This document shows positions 14,090 through 20,232 of a stretch of 20,232 nucleotides of DNA, one piece after another; position 1 is the first letter of the stretch; every line of letters starts with the position of its first letter. The notes under the pieces are model-generated. The model worked only from the letters and a program-made list of their open reading frames with translations, was not told where the DNA came from and ran no database searches. The stretch comes from JBCDGZ01 sp038750655 (GTDB taxonomy: Bacteria > Bacteroidota > Bacteroidia > Chitinophagales > Saprospiraceae): contig JBCDGZ010000138.1 in assembly GCA_038750655.1 (NCBI GenBank), positions 1-20,232 of the forward strand, given 5' to 3'. A program made the position numbers and the translations under genes.

Positions 14090-17000
14090 ATGTACGCCAT
14101 GATGCTCAACGTCGGCAAGGCCGCCGGTATTCGTTTATTGATGCTTTTGTTGATCAGCCCTCTCGGCCTAAAGGCCCAGCCTGATCTGCAAATATCTCCC
14201 TTTTCTTCCCCTCAAAATCCCTCGGCCTTCAGCTTCTACTCGGTCAGCTTCAGCTTGTCGAATGTTGGAAACGTCACTGCGACCGACATCGAAGTCTCCA
14301 TACCCGAACCCGCCAAAGCTGTATTCCAAGGGGGCAACGAGGCAGACTTCGACCGAGGCACCTTCATTCCCTTCGGCAATCCCCGTTGGATCGTCCCCGA
14401 ACTGGCTCCGAATGAACAGATCACCATTAGAATCAATCTCTTTAGTTTGAGTGATGAAAGTACCTTTGCCTATGCGCAGGTCATTGCTCAAAGTCCCCAG
14501 GATGCCGACTCTACCCCCGGCAACGGCACGCCTCCAACGATTCTGGAAGATGATGAGGCCCTCATTTCCATCAACGGTGGTGGGGGTACCCTCAAGCCCG
14601 ACTTGGCCATCAGCTTACGCGATGCGCCCTCCTTCGTCGTGCCCGGCGATCGGGTGAGCTTCAAATGGGAAGCCGTTAATGTCGGCGACGCCATGTCGGG
14701 CAGCTTCGTCGTTCGAGGCTATCTGTCTGCTGACCGCCAGCTCTCGTCTGATGATATTTTCCTTAGCTCAGATGCAGTTGCTGAACTCAATCCAGGGGAG
14801 AGAACAACCGTTTTTAATAGCACAGGAAATGTGCCCATAGATTTATACCCGCCGGGGGATTATTTTATCATTATTCGAGCGGATGATGGAGAAAATATAG
14901 AGGAATCGGATGAAAGCAATAATGTCTTTGTACAGCGCATTTTTGTGACGGGTTTTGAGTCACCGGCCGAGTGTACCTACTCCGCAGGGGCAGGGCGTTT
15001 GCTGTGTACGGAGCGGCAGGCCAACGGCGAGGTTGATATTTTTCTGTTGGATCAGGGGAACGTTGATCAAGTCCGCTTGGATAGGGATGGCATTGAGCAA
15101 AGTCGGCAGAGCCTAGGGCCGCTGGTCTACGATAGCCTCTTGGTGCAGGGTGATCAGCTGGTCAAGAAACTGGCCAACGGGGTTATCGCTTGGCAGCGAA
15201 GTATTCCTGCGAATATCAGAGCAATCAGCCCCAACATCGAAGCAGCGGTCGAACTCAACGATGGTTCGATCGTGTTGGGGGGTTTTCAAAAAATACAAAT
15301 CCTACCCGGCTCTCCCTTCGATCAAGACTCCTTAGTTCTAATCAAAACGGACGCTAATTTGAACCTGCAAAGGTCCTCCGCAGTGCTGCGCAATTCGCGC
15401 AATATTGCCGATGATCAACTGCATCGCCTGATTGCCCACCCCGACGGTGGCTTCACCGCTGTGTACACCTTATACCTTCAAAATATCATTCCCCGTCCTC
15501 AGCTGACCATCAGAAAATTCAGTGCTGATCTTAGAGTCGGTGGCGCCATTATCTTTTCCAGTGATATTCTTGATGAATTCATACAAACCCCTTGCGACAA
15601 TTACTTAATTAATACTCGGATTAGCTTCGTTGCGCAAAAATCCAACTTCAGCGGAACAGGGCAGTATACGATTGATGTCAATGCATTGGAAATGATCAAT
15701 GAGCGCCGCGTCGGCACGGGTTCAGTGGATTTATTTGGACCCTATCGAAACTATAGCTTTGTCAACTTCGGCGCGGAAAGGCTCCAGTCGGGCTATGAAT
15801 TTCTGCGCTATACGGATCCTTTTCCGGGATTAAAAAACTTTATTTTTCAGAGTAATGGAGCAGTAGATTCGGTAAATACCGATTTTATTCCCTTTGCTCA
15901 AATTGTTCCCACTAGTCCTTCCTCTGTGTTAATTTTCCGGGAGCTTGAAGGCCAAGTATTGGCTTACAACCCGGAGTGTAATCCGCCGCAGGATAAACCG
16001 GACCTTCGCCTGGCCAATCTCGTTGCTTCGCCCCTCATCGCCGGGACGATTCCTGAGTATCGGTTTGATCTCATCAATGATGGCAATGCGGTCGCCACCG
16101 GGGCCTACCTCATCGACGTTTGGCTTTCAACAGATGCGGACATCAGTAGTGATGATCTGAATGTTGGTTTTGTTACAACAGGGAATACGCCGATTGGAAC
16201 CATTCCCAACGTACTAGGTACCGTCGACATTCCTGCCAATACGCCGGCGGGCAATTACTTCTTGATCCTAGAGGCAGATAGTAATCAGGAGATCGACGAA
16301 AGCAATGAGGATAATAATACGATTGTCATTACTGTCGTGGTAGAAGAGGACGATGATGGAGGAATTCCTGATTGTACCGCCAGCTCCGATTTTCCTTGGG
16401 AGGATTGGATCAGCAAGATAAAGCTGGGTAGCCAGCTCGAACAATCGTCCGGGAAGAGCCGCTACAGCGATTTTACGACCATTTCCTATACTGCAGAAAA
16501 AGGCGTCGCCCTACCGCTCGAATTGACAGCGACGTTTAGCTACCAAACCTACGATGAGTATTGGAGGGTTTGGGTAGATTTAGATCAGGATCGGGTATTT
16601 GAAAGCGGCGAACTGCTGTACCAAGGCATCCTGAATCGGCAGGCCCCGGGCAACGGCGTCTCTTACAGCCTACCCGCACAACTGACCATTCCCGCTACGG
16701 CGCTCAACGGCCCTACGAAGATGCGCATCATCATGAGCCGGGGGCAGTACGCACCGGCCTGCGGCGACATCGACTTCGGAGAAATCGAGGATTACCAGCT
16801 TAACATCACCGGTAGTGGTCCGCCGCCTGCGGCCCTCCATCGTCCTTTGGTCGAGCGACCCGACTTTCGCGTTTTCCCTAATCCAGCAGCTGACTACGCT
16901 ATTCTGGATATGGAAAAATTTGCTGGGCAAGCTCTAGCGATTAATGTCTATGACCAATTCGGGCGTTTGCATTGGCAGCGTGATTACGAAGCGGCTCCAC

Positions 17001-17113
17001 CGCGCGAGTACCTCGAATTGAACAGTTGGTTGAACGGCACTTATACCGTCTGGCTCAAACCTCTACGAGGCAAAGCCCGAGTGCATCGGCTAGTCCTTTT
17101 GAATACGTATTGA
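14090..17113 (+). CDS. Large secreted CARDB/GEVED-domain protein with T9SS sorting domain
   Basis: A 1007-residue surface or secreted protein, probably adhesive or structural. The signal peptide has a hydrophobic core 14-27 with cleavage after Ala29 (LKA|Q). Residues ~30-125 are a DUF11/CARDB-like Ig-fold domain. Residues ~167-286 are a CARDB domain (KPDLAISL to DESNNVFV). Residues ~290-630 are an unrecognised region with WD- or kelch-like phrases (VELNDGSIVLGGF, LIAHPDGGFTAVYT) suggesting a propeller. Residues ~635-751 are a second clear CARDB (KPDLRLA to DESNEDNN). Residues ~802-907 are a GEVED domain with WRVWVDLDQDRVFE and the defining GEIEDY. Residues ~925-1007 are the type IX sorting domain, FRVFPNPAADYAILD to the end. 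The DESN/DSNQEIDESN acidic loops could bind calcium. Starts at Met4 or Met5 (14099, 14102) are possible. It has its own promoter candidate and is followed 73 bases later by an SGNH gene. Confidence 0.88.
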   Translation: MYAMMLNVGKAAGIRLLMLLLISPLGLKAQPDLQISPFSSPQNPSAFSFYSVSFSLSNVGNVTATDIEVSIPEPAKAVFQGGNEADFDRGTFIPFGNPRWIVPELAPNEQITIRINLFSLSDESTFAYAQVIAQSPQDADSTPGNGTPPTILEDDEALISINGGGGTLKPDLAISLRDAPSFVVPGDRVSFKWEAVNVGDAMSGSFVVRGYLSADRQLSSDDIFLSSDAVAELNPGERTTVFNSTGNVPIDLYPPGDYFIIIRADDGENIEESDESNNVFVQRIFVTGFESPAECTYSAGAGRLLCTERQANGEVDIFLLDQGNVDQVRLDRDGIEQSRQSLGPLVYDSLLVQGDQLVKKLANGVIAWQRSIPANIRAISPNIEAAVELNDGSIVLGGFQKIQILPGSPFDQDSLVLIKTDANLNLQRSSAVLRNSRNIADDQLHRLIAHPDGGFTAVYTLYLQNIIPRPQLTIRKFSADLRVGGAIIFSSDILDEFIQTPCDNYLINTRISFVAQKSNFSGTGQYTIDVNALEMINERRVGTGSVDLFGPYRNYSFVNFGAERLQSGYEFLRYTDPFPGLKNFIFQSNGAVDSVNTDFIPFAQIVPTSPSSVLIFRELEGQVLAYNPECNPPQDKPDLRLANLVASPLIAGTIPEYRFDLINDGNAVATGAYLIDVWLSTDADISSDDLNVGFVTTGNTPIGTIPNVLGTVDIPANTPAGNYFLILEADSNQEIDESNEDNNTIVITVVVEEDDDGGIPDCTASSDFPWEDWISKIKLGSQLEQSSGKSRYSDFTTISYTAEKGVALPLELTATFSYQTYDEYWRVWVDLDQDRVFESGELLYQGILNRQAPGNGVSYSLPAQLTIPATALNGPTKMRIIMSRGQYAPACGDIDFGEIEDYQLNITGSGPPPAALHRPLVERPDFRVFPNPAADYAILDMEKFAGQALAINVYDQFGRLHWQRDYEAAPPREYLELNSWLNGTYTVWLKPLRGKARVHRLVLLNTY

Positions 17114-17186
17114 AAACAACGATTGTTAGTGCATCATCGCCGGGGAGATTTACGTACATTTATTCTAACGTAAGTCTTCCCTGCTG

Positions 17187-18224
17187 ATGTCTGATACGAT
17201 TTCCAAACGCCGCTCTTTATTCCGACGCTTGCGCAATGGCATCGGCTATCTGTTCTTTCTGGGTGTTGTGGTGCTCCTTTTGCTGGAATTGTGTTTTCGC
17301 TACTACTTGATCGATTTTTACAGCGCCAATTTCTACGGGTTGAACAGCAAGGAATTATTGGAAAATAAAGTAGGAAAAATTCCGCTGCTGGTGATGGGGG
17401 ATTCTTTTACGGCTGATCCTCGCAGTTACATCGCTCAGTTGCGCGAGCAATTGCCGGATCATCAGGTAATCAATAGTGCGGTTCCGGGGACCTGTGTGAA
17501 GCAAAGCAGCCTGATGTTTCCGAGCCGAAATCGGCACTACGCTCCTCAAATTTTTCTCTATCAACTCTACGTCGGAAATGACCTGCTAGAGTTTCGCCAT
17601 CCGACTAAGGGGGCGAATATATCGATGCTTCGGCGCTGCTATTGGTGGCTTAGTGATCGACTGTGGGTGCTGGGCTATTTGAATTCACGCTTGCCCCATT
17701 TGCGGCAGGCTATTCACCATGATTTGCCTACAGACTACGATCCGAAGGTCTTGGCCGATTTTTCGCCGCAGCGCTATTCTGCCCGCAGCAAGATGCACTT
17801 TCGTGCCGAACCCTTCCTGATAGAGAATAGCGCCTTACTCCAAGGAGCCCGACGTCAGGATATGGAGCACTATATCCCTCGAATCGAACAGATGTTTCAA
17901 CCATTACCGGCGGATTGCTCCATTATTTTACTCGTCTTGCCTCACTGTATGCAGCTCAATGCTCGCTATCGGGATCGGATGTTGCAACTCGGCGCTCAGT
18001 TGCAGGATACCACCAACATATTGCAGACGAACTATCCATTTTTCAATCAGCTGCAACAACATTTTGGGCCCGATCCACGCATTCAATTGATCAATGCTTT
18101 GCCGATTCTCCGGGTGGCGGAAGAACAAGCTTCGGTTTATTATGATAACGATCCTCATTTAAATCGAGCTGGTCAACAGATCATTGGCGACACTTTGGCA
18201 ACACTATTGCTGAAAATGCGTTGA
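17187..18224 (+). CDS. Membrane-anchored SGNH/GDSL hydrolase-like protein
   Basis: A 345-residue protein with a basic N-terminus (RRSLFRRLRNG) and one membrane segment at about 20-36, so the rest lies in the periplasm. The SGNH signature is complete: block I MGDSFTAD with nucleophile Ser73, block II around NSAVPG, block III VGND at 129-132 with Asn131, and block V DPHLN with Asp322/His324 near the C-terminus. Such proteins deacetylate or acetylate cell-surface sugars or hydrolyse esters; membrane-anchored versions often serve exopolysaccharide or cell-wall modification. No acyltransferase or polysaccharide polymerase is visible here. It is followed 55 bases later by a B12 radical SAM enzyme on the same strand. 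The family is confident; the substrate is unknown. Confidence 0.82.
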   Translation: MSDTISKRRSLFRRLRNGIGYLFFLGVVVLLLLELCFRYYLIDFYSANFYGLNSKELLENKVGKIPLLVMGDSFTADPRSYIAQLREQLPDHQVINSAVPGTCVKQSSLMFPSRNRHYAPQIFLYQLYVGNDLLEFRHPTKGANISMLRRCYWWLSDRLWVLGYLNSRLPHLRQAIHHDLPTDYDPKVLADFSPQRYSARSKMHFRAEPFLIENSALLQGARRQDMEHYIPRIEQMFQPLPADCSIILLVLPHCMQLNARYRDRMLQLGAQLQDTTNILQTNYPFFNQLQQHFGPDPRIQLINALPILRVAEEQASVYYDNDPHLNRAGQQIIGDTLATLLLKMR

Positions 18225-18279
18225 TAAATGCTGAAAAGTAAGTTGTAGACCCTTATATTCGAGTAATAATCCCAGTACA

Positions 18280-19698
18280 ATGAAAAGGCAAAAAATCCTA
18301 CTCTATAATCCTAAAGCCGTTTTTTTCGATATGCCGCTGGCTTTGCTGGCCATTGCTTCTATGTTGGATGAATCGCGCTACGAGATCATCATTGTTGATG
18401 GTAGAGTAGACGAAAAGCCCTTGCAGTTGCTGCTGGACCACGCCGAAGAGGCCCTATGTTTTGGCGTAACTTCCTTGACCGGCGCTCCGCTTCGCGATGC
18501 CCTCCACGTTACTCAGGCGGTAAAAGCTCGCTGCCCAAAGTTGCCCATTATCTGGGGTGGCTGGCACACTTCCCTGTTTGCTAAAGAAACCCTGCGCGAT
18601 GAGCCGGCTATAGATATTAGCGTTCAGGGCCAGGGTGAAGCCACCTTTCGAGAGTTGGTGGCCTGTCTGGAAAGTGGTGCCGATTTGGCTCATGTCAACG
18701 GAATTTGCTACCGCGATGCCTCCGGAGAGATCATCCAAAATCCCGGTCGAGCCTTAGAGGACATGAATTTCTTGCCTCGGGTCAATTACGAACTGATTAA
18801 TGTTGAGCGCTATTTCACCCTGAAAAAACGGCGGCAATTTGACTATATTTCTTCAACTGGCTGTCGCTTCCGCTGTACCTTTTGTGCTGACCCCTTCGTA
18901 TTCGGTCGCAAATGGACGGCCATACAGCCCGACCGCATGGGCGAAGAGTTGGCCCATTGGCAAAAACGTTATCAATTCACGGATATTAATTTCCAGGACG
19001 AAACCTTCTTTACCAAACGACAGCGGGTGACCCGCATCGCCGAAGAATTTCTGGAAAGAGGGGTAGAAAGCAGCTGGGCCGGTACCATGCGAGCCGACCA
19101 AGGCTCCCGAATGACGGATGACGACTTTGATATTTGTAGAAAAGCGGGTCTGCGCCGTGTTCTGGTGGGGGTAGAGTCTGGTTCACAGGAGATGATGGAC
19201 TGGTTATCGAAGGACATTAAGATTGAGCAAGTCTACGAAACGGGCCGCCGCTGCGCTGCCCGCGACATCAACGTCATCTTTCCCTTCATCGTCGGCTTCC
19301 CCAACGAAACCGATTCCAGCTTCCGAGAGACCCTTCGGGTTGCCCGCGAACTTAACGCTATGCACCCCGGCTTCACCACGCCCATTTTCTACTTCAAACC
19401 CTACCCCGGCTCCAAGATCACCCAAGATGTCGTCGCCCAAGGCTACACCCTCCCCCAAACCATCAGCGAATGGGCCGACTTCGATTACATCGGCTCCTCC
19501 GGCCCCTGGGTAAGCGACGAAAAGTACCGCATGGTAGAACGCTTTAAGTTCTACAATAAGCTGGCGGGCCGTCGGTCGCAGTGGTTTTTGCAGCCGTTGC
19601 AATGGCTGGCGGAGCTGCGCTGCCGGAGTAATTTCTTTGCCTTGCCAGTGGAGAAGGTGTTGGCGCAGTTGCTGCTGCCGCAGCAGCAGTTGTCGTAA
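18280..19698 (+). CDS. B12-binding-domain radical SAM protein
   Basis: A 472-residue cytoplasmic enzyme. The N-terminal ~150 residues are a cobalamin-binding-like Rossmann domain (LLYNPKAVFFDMPLALLAIA, IIWGGWHTSLFAKE, VQGQGEATFRELV). The radical SAM domain follows, with the [4Fe-4S] motif CRFRCTFC at Cys195, Cys199 and Cys202, then FQDETFF, the glycine-rich LVGVESGSQEM and FIVGFPNET. The DxHxxG lower-ligand motif of classical B12 domains is absent, as in many BchE- and methylase-type members, so cobalamin would bind without a protein histidine. Family reactions include methylation at unreactive carbons, ring formation and lipid or hopanoid modification. The substrate cannot be assigned. Its neighbour is an SGNH hydrolase; no complete biosynthetic cluster is visible. 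After the stop, base composition changes to AT-rich. Confidence 0.9.
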   Translation: MKRQKILLYNPKAVFFDMPLALLAIASMLDESRYEIIIVDGRVDEKPLQLLLDHAEEALCFGVTSLTGAPLRDALHVTQAVKARCPKLPIIWGGWHTSLFAKETLRDEPAIDISVQGQGEATFRELVACLESGADLAHVNGICYRDASGEIIQNPGRALEDMNFLPRVNYELINVERYFTLKKRRQFDYISSTGCRFRCTFCADPFVFGRKWTAIQPDRMGEELAHWQKRYQFTDINFQDETFFTKRQRVTRIAEEFLERGVESSWAGTMRADQGSRMTDDDFDICRKAGLRRVLVGVESGSQEMMDWLSKDIKIEQVYETGRRCAARDINVIFPFIVGFPNETDSSFRETLRVARELNAMHPGFTTPIFYFKPYPGSKITQDVVAQGYTLPQTISEWADFDYIGSSGPWVSDEKYRMVERFKFYNKLAGRRSQWFLQPLQWLAELRCRSNFFALPVEKVLAQLLLPQQQLS

Positions 19699-19756
19699 TA
19701 CCTTACTTTAAGTTGTTTATGTAGTAAAACTGTGCGCACCGGTAGTGGAGAAACTA

Positions 19757-19787
19757 TTGATTTACTGAGGGGGTTTATGTATTTTAG
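19757..19787 (+). promoter_or_regulatory. Candidate promoter of the toxin-antitoxin-like cassette
   Basis: TTG (19757-19759) is followed after 20 bases by TATTTTAG (19780-19787), close to the Bacteroidota TTTG-N19-TAnnTTTG pattern but with mismatches in the last bases. A start of transcription about 7 bases on would leave a short leader ending in the purine-rich AAAGAAAGAGAAG before the ATG at 19804. Confidence 0.3.
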
Positions 19788-19803
19788 AACAAAGAAAGAG
19801 AAG

Positions 19804-20028
19804 ATGAAATCCATTACATTCAATTCCTCCGAAGATCGCTTTGTAATCAGTATTGATAAAAAAGTGATTAGTAAAGAGACATTACTTCAATTTGTAGATA
19901 ATCTCAGGCTAGAATTTCTTGCCCAAAAAGTAGACTTTGATGAAGCGATTGAAGAGCTTGGCGAAGAGATCAAAGGTACTTGGTGGGAGGATAATAAAGA
20001 TCGATTTATCCCCAAGGAGGAACAATGA
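19804..20028 (+). CDS. Small acidic protein, probable antitoxin partner of the PIN-domain gene
   Basis: A 74-residue protein without signal or membrane segment. Residues 1-20 look like short beta strands (MKSITFNSS, RFVISIDKK); the rest is helical and acidic (FDEAIEELGEEI), ending in WWEDNKDRFIPKEE. I cannot assign a family, but size, charge and position match antitoxins of VapBC-like pairs, in which a small first gene binds the toxin and represses the operon. ATG 19804 is preferred over upstream in-frame starts (GTG 19732, ATG 19777) because a purine-rich ribosome site precedes it and the MKSITF opening is natural. Its TGA overlaps the ATG of the next gene, giving translational coupling. The coding region is only about 30-35% GC, well below its neighbours. 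Confidence 0.75.
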   Translation: MKSITFNSSEDRFVISIDKKVISKETLLQFVDNLRLEFLAQKVDFDEAIEELGEEIKGTWWEDNKDRFIPKEEQ

Positions 20029-20232
20029 AAAAGATCATTATTGATTCTAGTATTCTATTTGCCGCTCTCAGAGGAAAGCATTCGAAAACTAGAAATAAGT
20101 TACTTGAGAGTGATCTTCAATTTTACACGCCTAATTTTTTGATTGGAGAAATTTTTAAGCATAAGGAAAGAATACTGCATCACTCCAAAGCTTCAGATGA
20201 GGAAACTTACGAATTCCTATTAAAAATTTTAA
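20025..20232 (+). CDS. PIN-domain protein (VapC-like ribonuclease toxin), truncated by window end
   Basis: The first 69 residues of an open reading frame running off the window. It opens with KKIIIDSSILFAALRG, the first strand of the PIN domain with metal-binding Asp7. Then come LQFYTPNFLIGEIFKHKERI with the second acidic position Glu42, and the helical TYEFLLKIL. PIN proteins of this kind are Mg-dependent RNases; VapC toxins cleave tRNA or rRNA until neutralised by the antitoxin. It overlaps the upstream gene by ATGA. It has a strong AAGGAGG ribosome site (20014-20020), unusual here where most genes lack one. The remaining conserved acidic residues lie outside the window, so integrity is untested. 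Confidence 0.8.
   Translation, partial: MKKIIIDSSILFAALRGKHSKTRNKLLESDLQFYTPNFLIGEIFKHKERILHHSKASDEETYEFLLKIL

Noticed and set aside
17115..17127. AACAA-CGA-TTGTT mini-hairpin after the CARDB/GEVED stop codon
   Set aside because: Five AT-rich pairs and no U-run; not credible as a terminator.
17150..17173. TTACGT and ACGTAA inverted repeat with TACATTTA between, upstream of the SGNH gene
   Set aside because: The arms are only 6 bp with a 12-base gap, and the -7 box misses its final G; too weak to call a promoter or operator.
18241..18279. TATATTCG (18254-18261) as a promoter for the radical SAM gene
   Set aside because: One mismatch to TAnnTTTG and no -33 element at proper distance; co-transcription with the SGNH gene is as likely.
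19204..19602. 132-codon minus-strand open frame inside the radical SAM gene
   Set aside because: Gly/Ala/Val-rich shadow translation opposite well-conserved radical SAM motifs.
19732..19803. N-terminal extension of the small acidic protein from GTG 19732
   Set aside because: The extension has no ribosome site and overlaps the candidate promoter; ATG 19804 has a purine-rich leader and a natural N-terminus.

Overview
The window reads as chromosomal DNA of a Bacteroidota bacterium, most likely a Saprospiria/Lewinella-like marine or sludge lineage (inference). The evidence is a TonB-dependent receptor with a carboxypeptidase-like N-terminal domain, two secreted proteins with type IX secretion (T9SS) C-terminal sorting domains, start codons mostly without Shine-Dalgarno sequences, and TAnnTTTG-like promoter elements. 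GC content is around 50% through most genes and drops sharply in the last ~500 bases. Thirteen complete genes and one truncated gene cover almost everything. No tRNA, rRNA, insertion sequence or CRISPR array was seen, and no gene-free stretch exceeds 300 bases.

Region 1 (35-7344, + strand) is a carbohydrate-catabolic block of four genes. It encodes a very large lipoprotein (heme c, PA14, sugar-dehydrogenase-like propeller and DUF1080/3-keto-disaccharide hydrolase modules), an MFS sugar transporter, a Gfo/Idh/MocA oxidoreductase and a xylose-isomerase-like TIM-barrel enzyme. The family mix fits an oxidative '3-keto-glycoside' route: cleavage outside the cytoplasm, import, then redox and isomerase/lyase steps inside. 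The substrate cannot be read from sequence. The 104-bp gap before the oxidoreductase holds a strong hairpin with a competing alternative pairing.

Region 2 (7399-10957, + strand) is a tight set of three genes: TonB-dependent receptor, TMEM220-family membrane protein and two-domain sulfurtransferase (spacings 4 and 6 bp). A perfect 14-bp inverted repeat brackets the receptor start codon. Two hairpins follow the sulfurtransferase, at the junction with the convergent gene.

Region 3 (11090-17113) holds two T9SS-exported surface or secreted proteins, one on the minus strand and one on the plus strand. They flank a 482-residue cytoplasmic helical protein of unknown function.

Region 4 (17187-19698, + strand) has a membrane-anchored SGNH hydrolase-like protein and a B12-binding-domain radical SAM enzyme.

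Region 5 (19804-end) is an AT-rich two-gene cassette: a 74-residue acidic protein overlapping by ATGA a PIN-domain protein that runs off the window. It is probably a VapBC-like toxin-antitoxin pair and probably acquired horizontally.

The best leads for something undescribed are the multi-module redox/hydrolase lipoprotein with its pathway neighbours, and the two RNA-structure candidates at 5019-5088 and 7368-7426.
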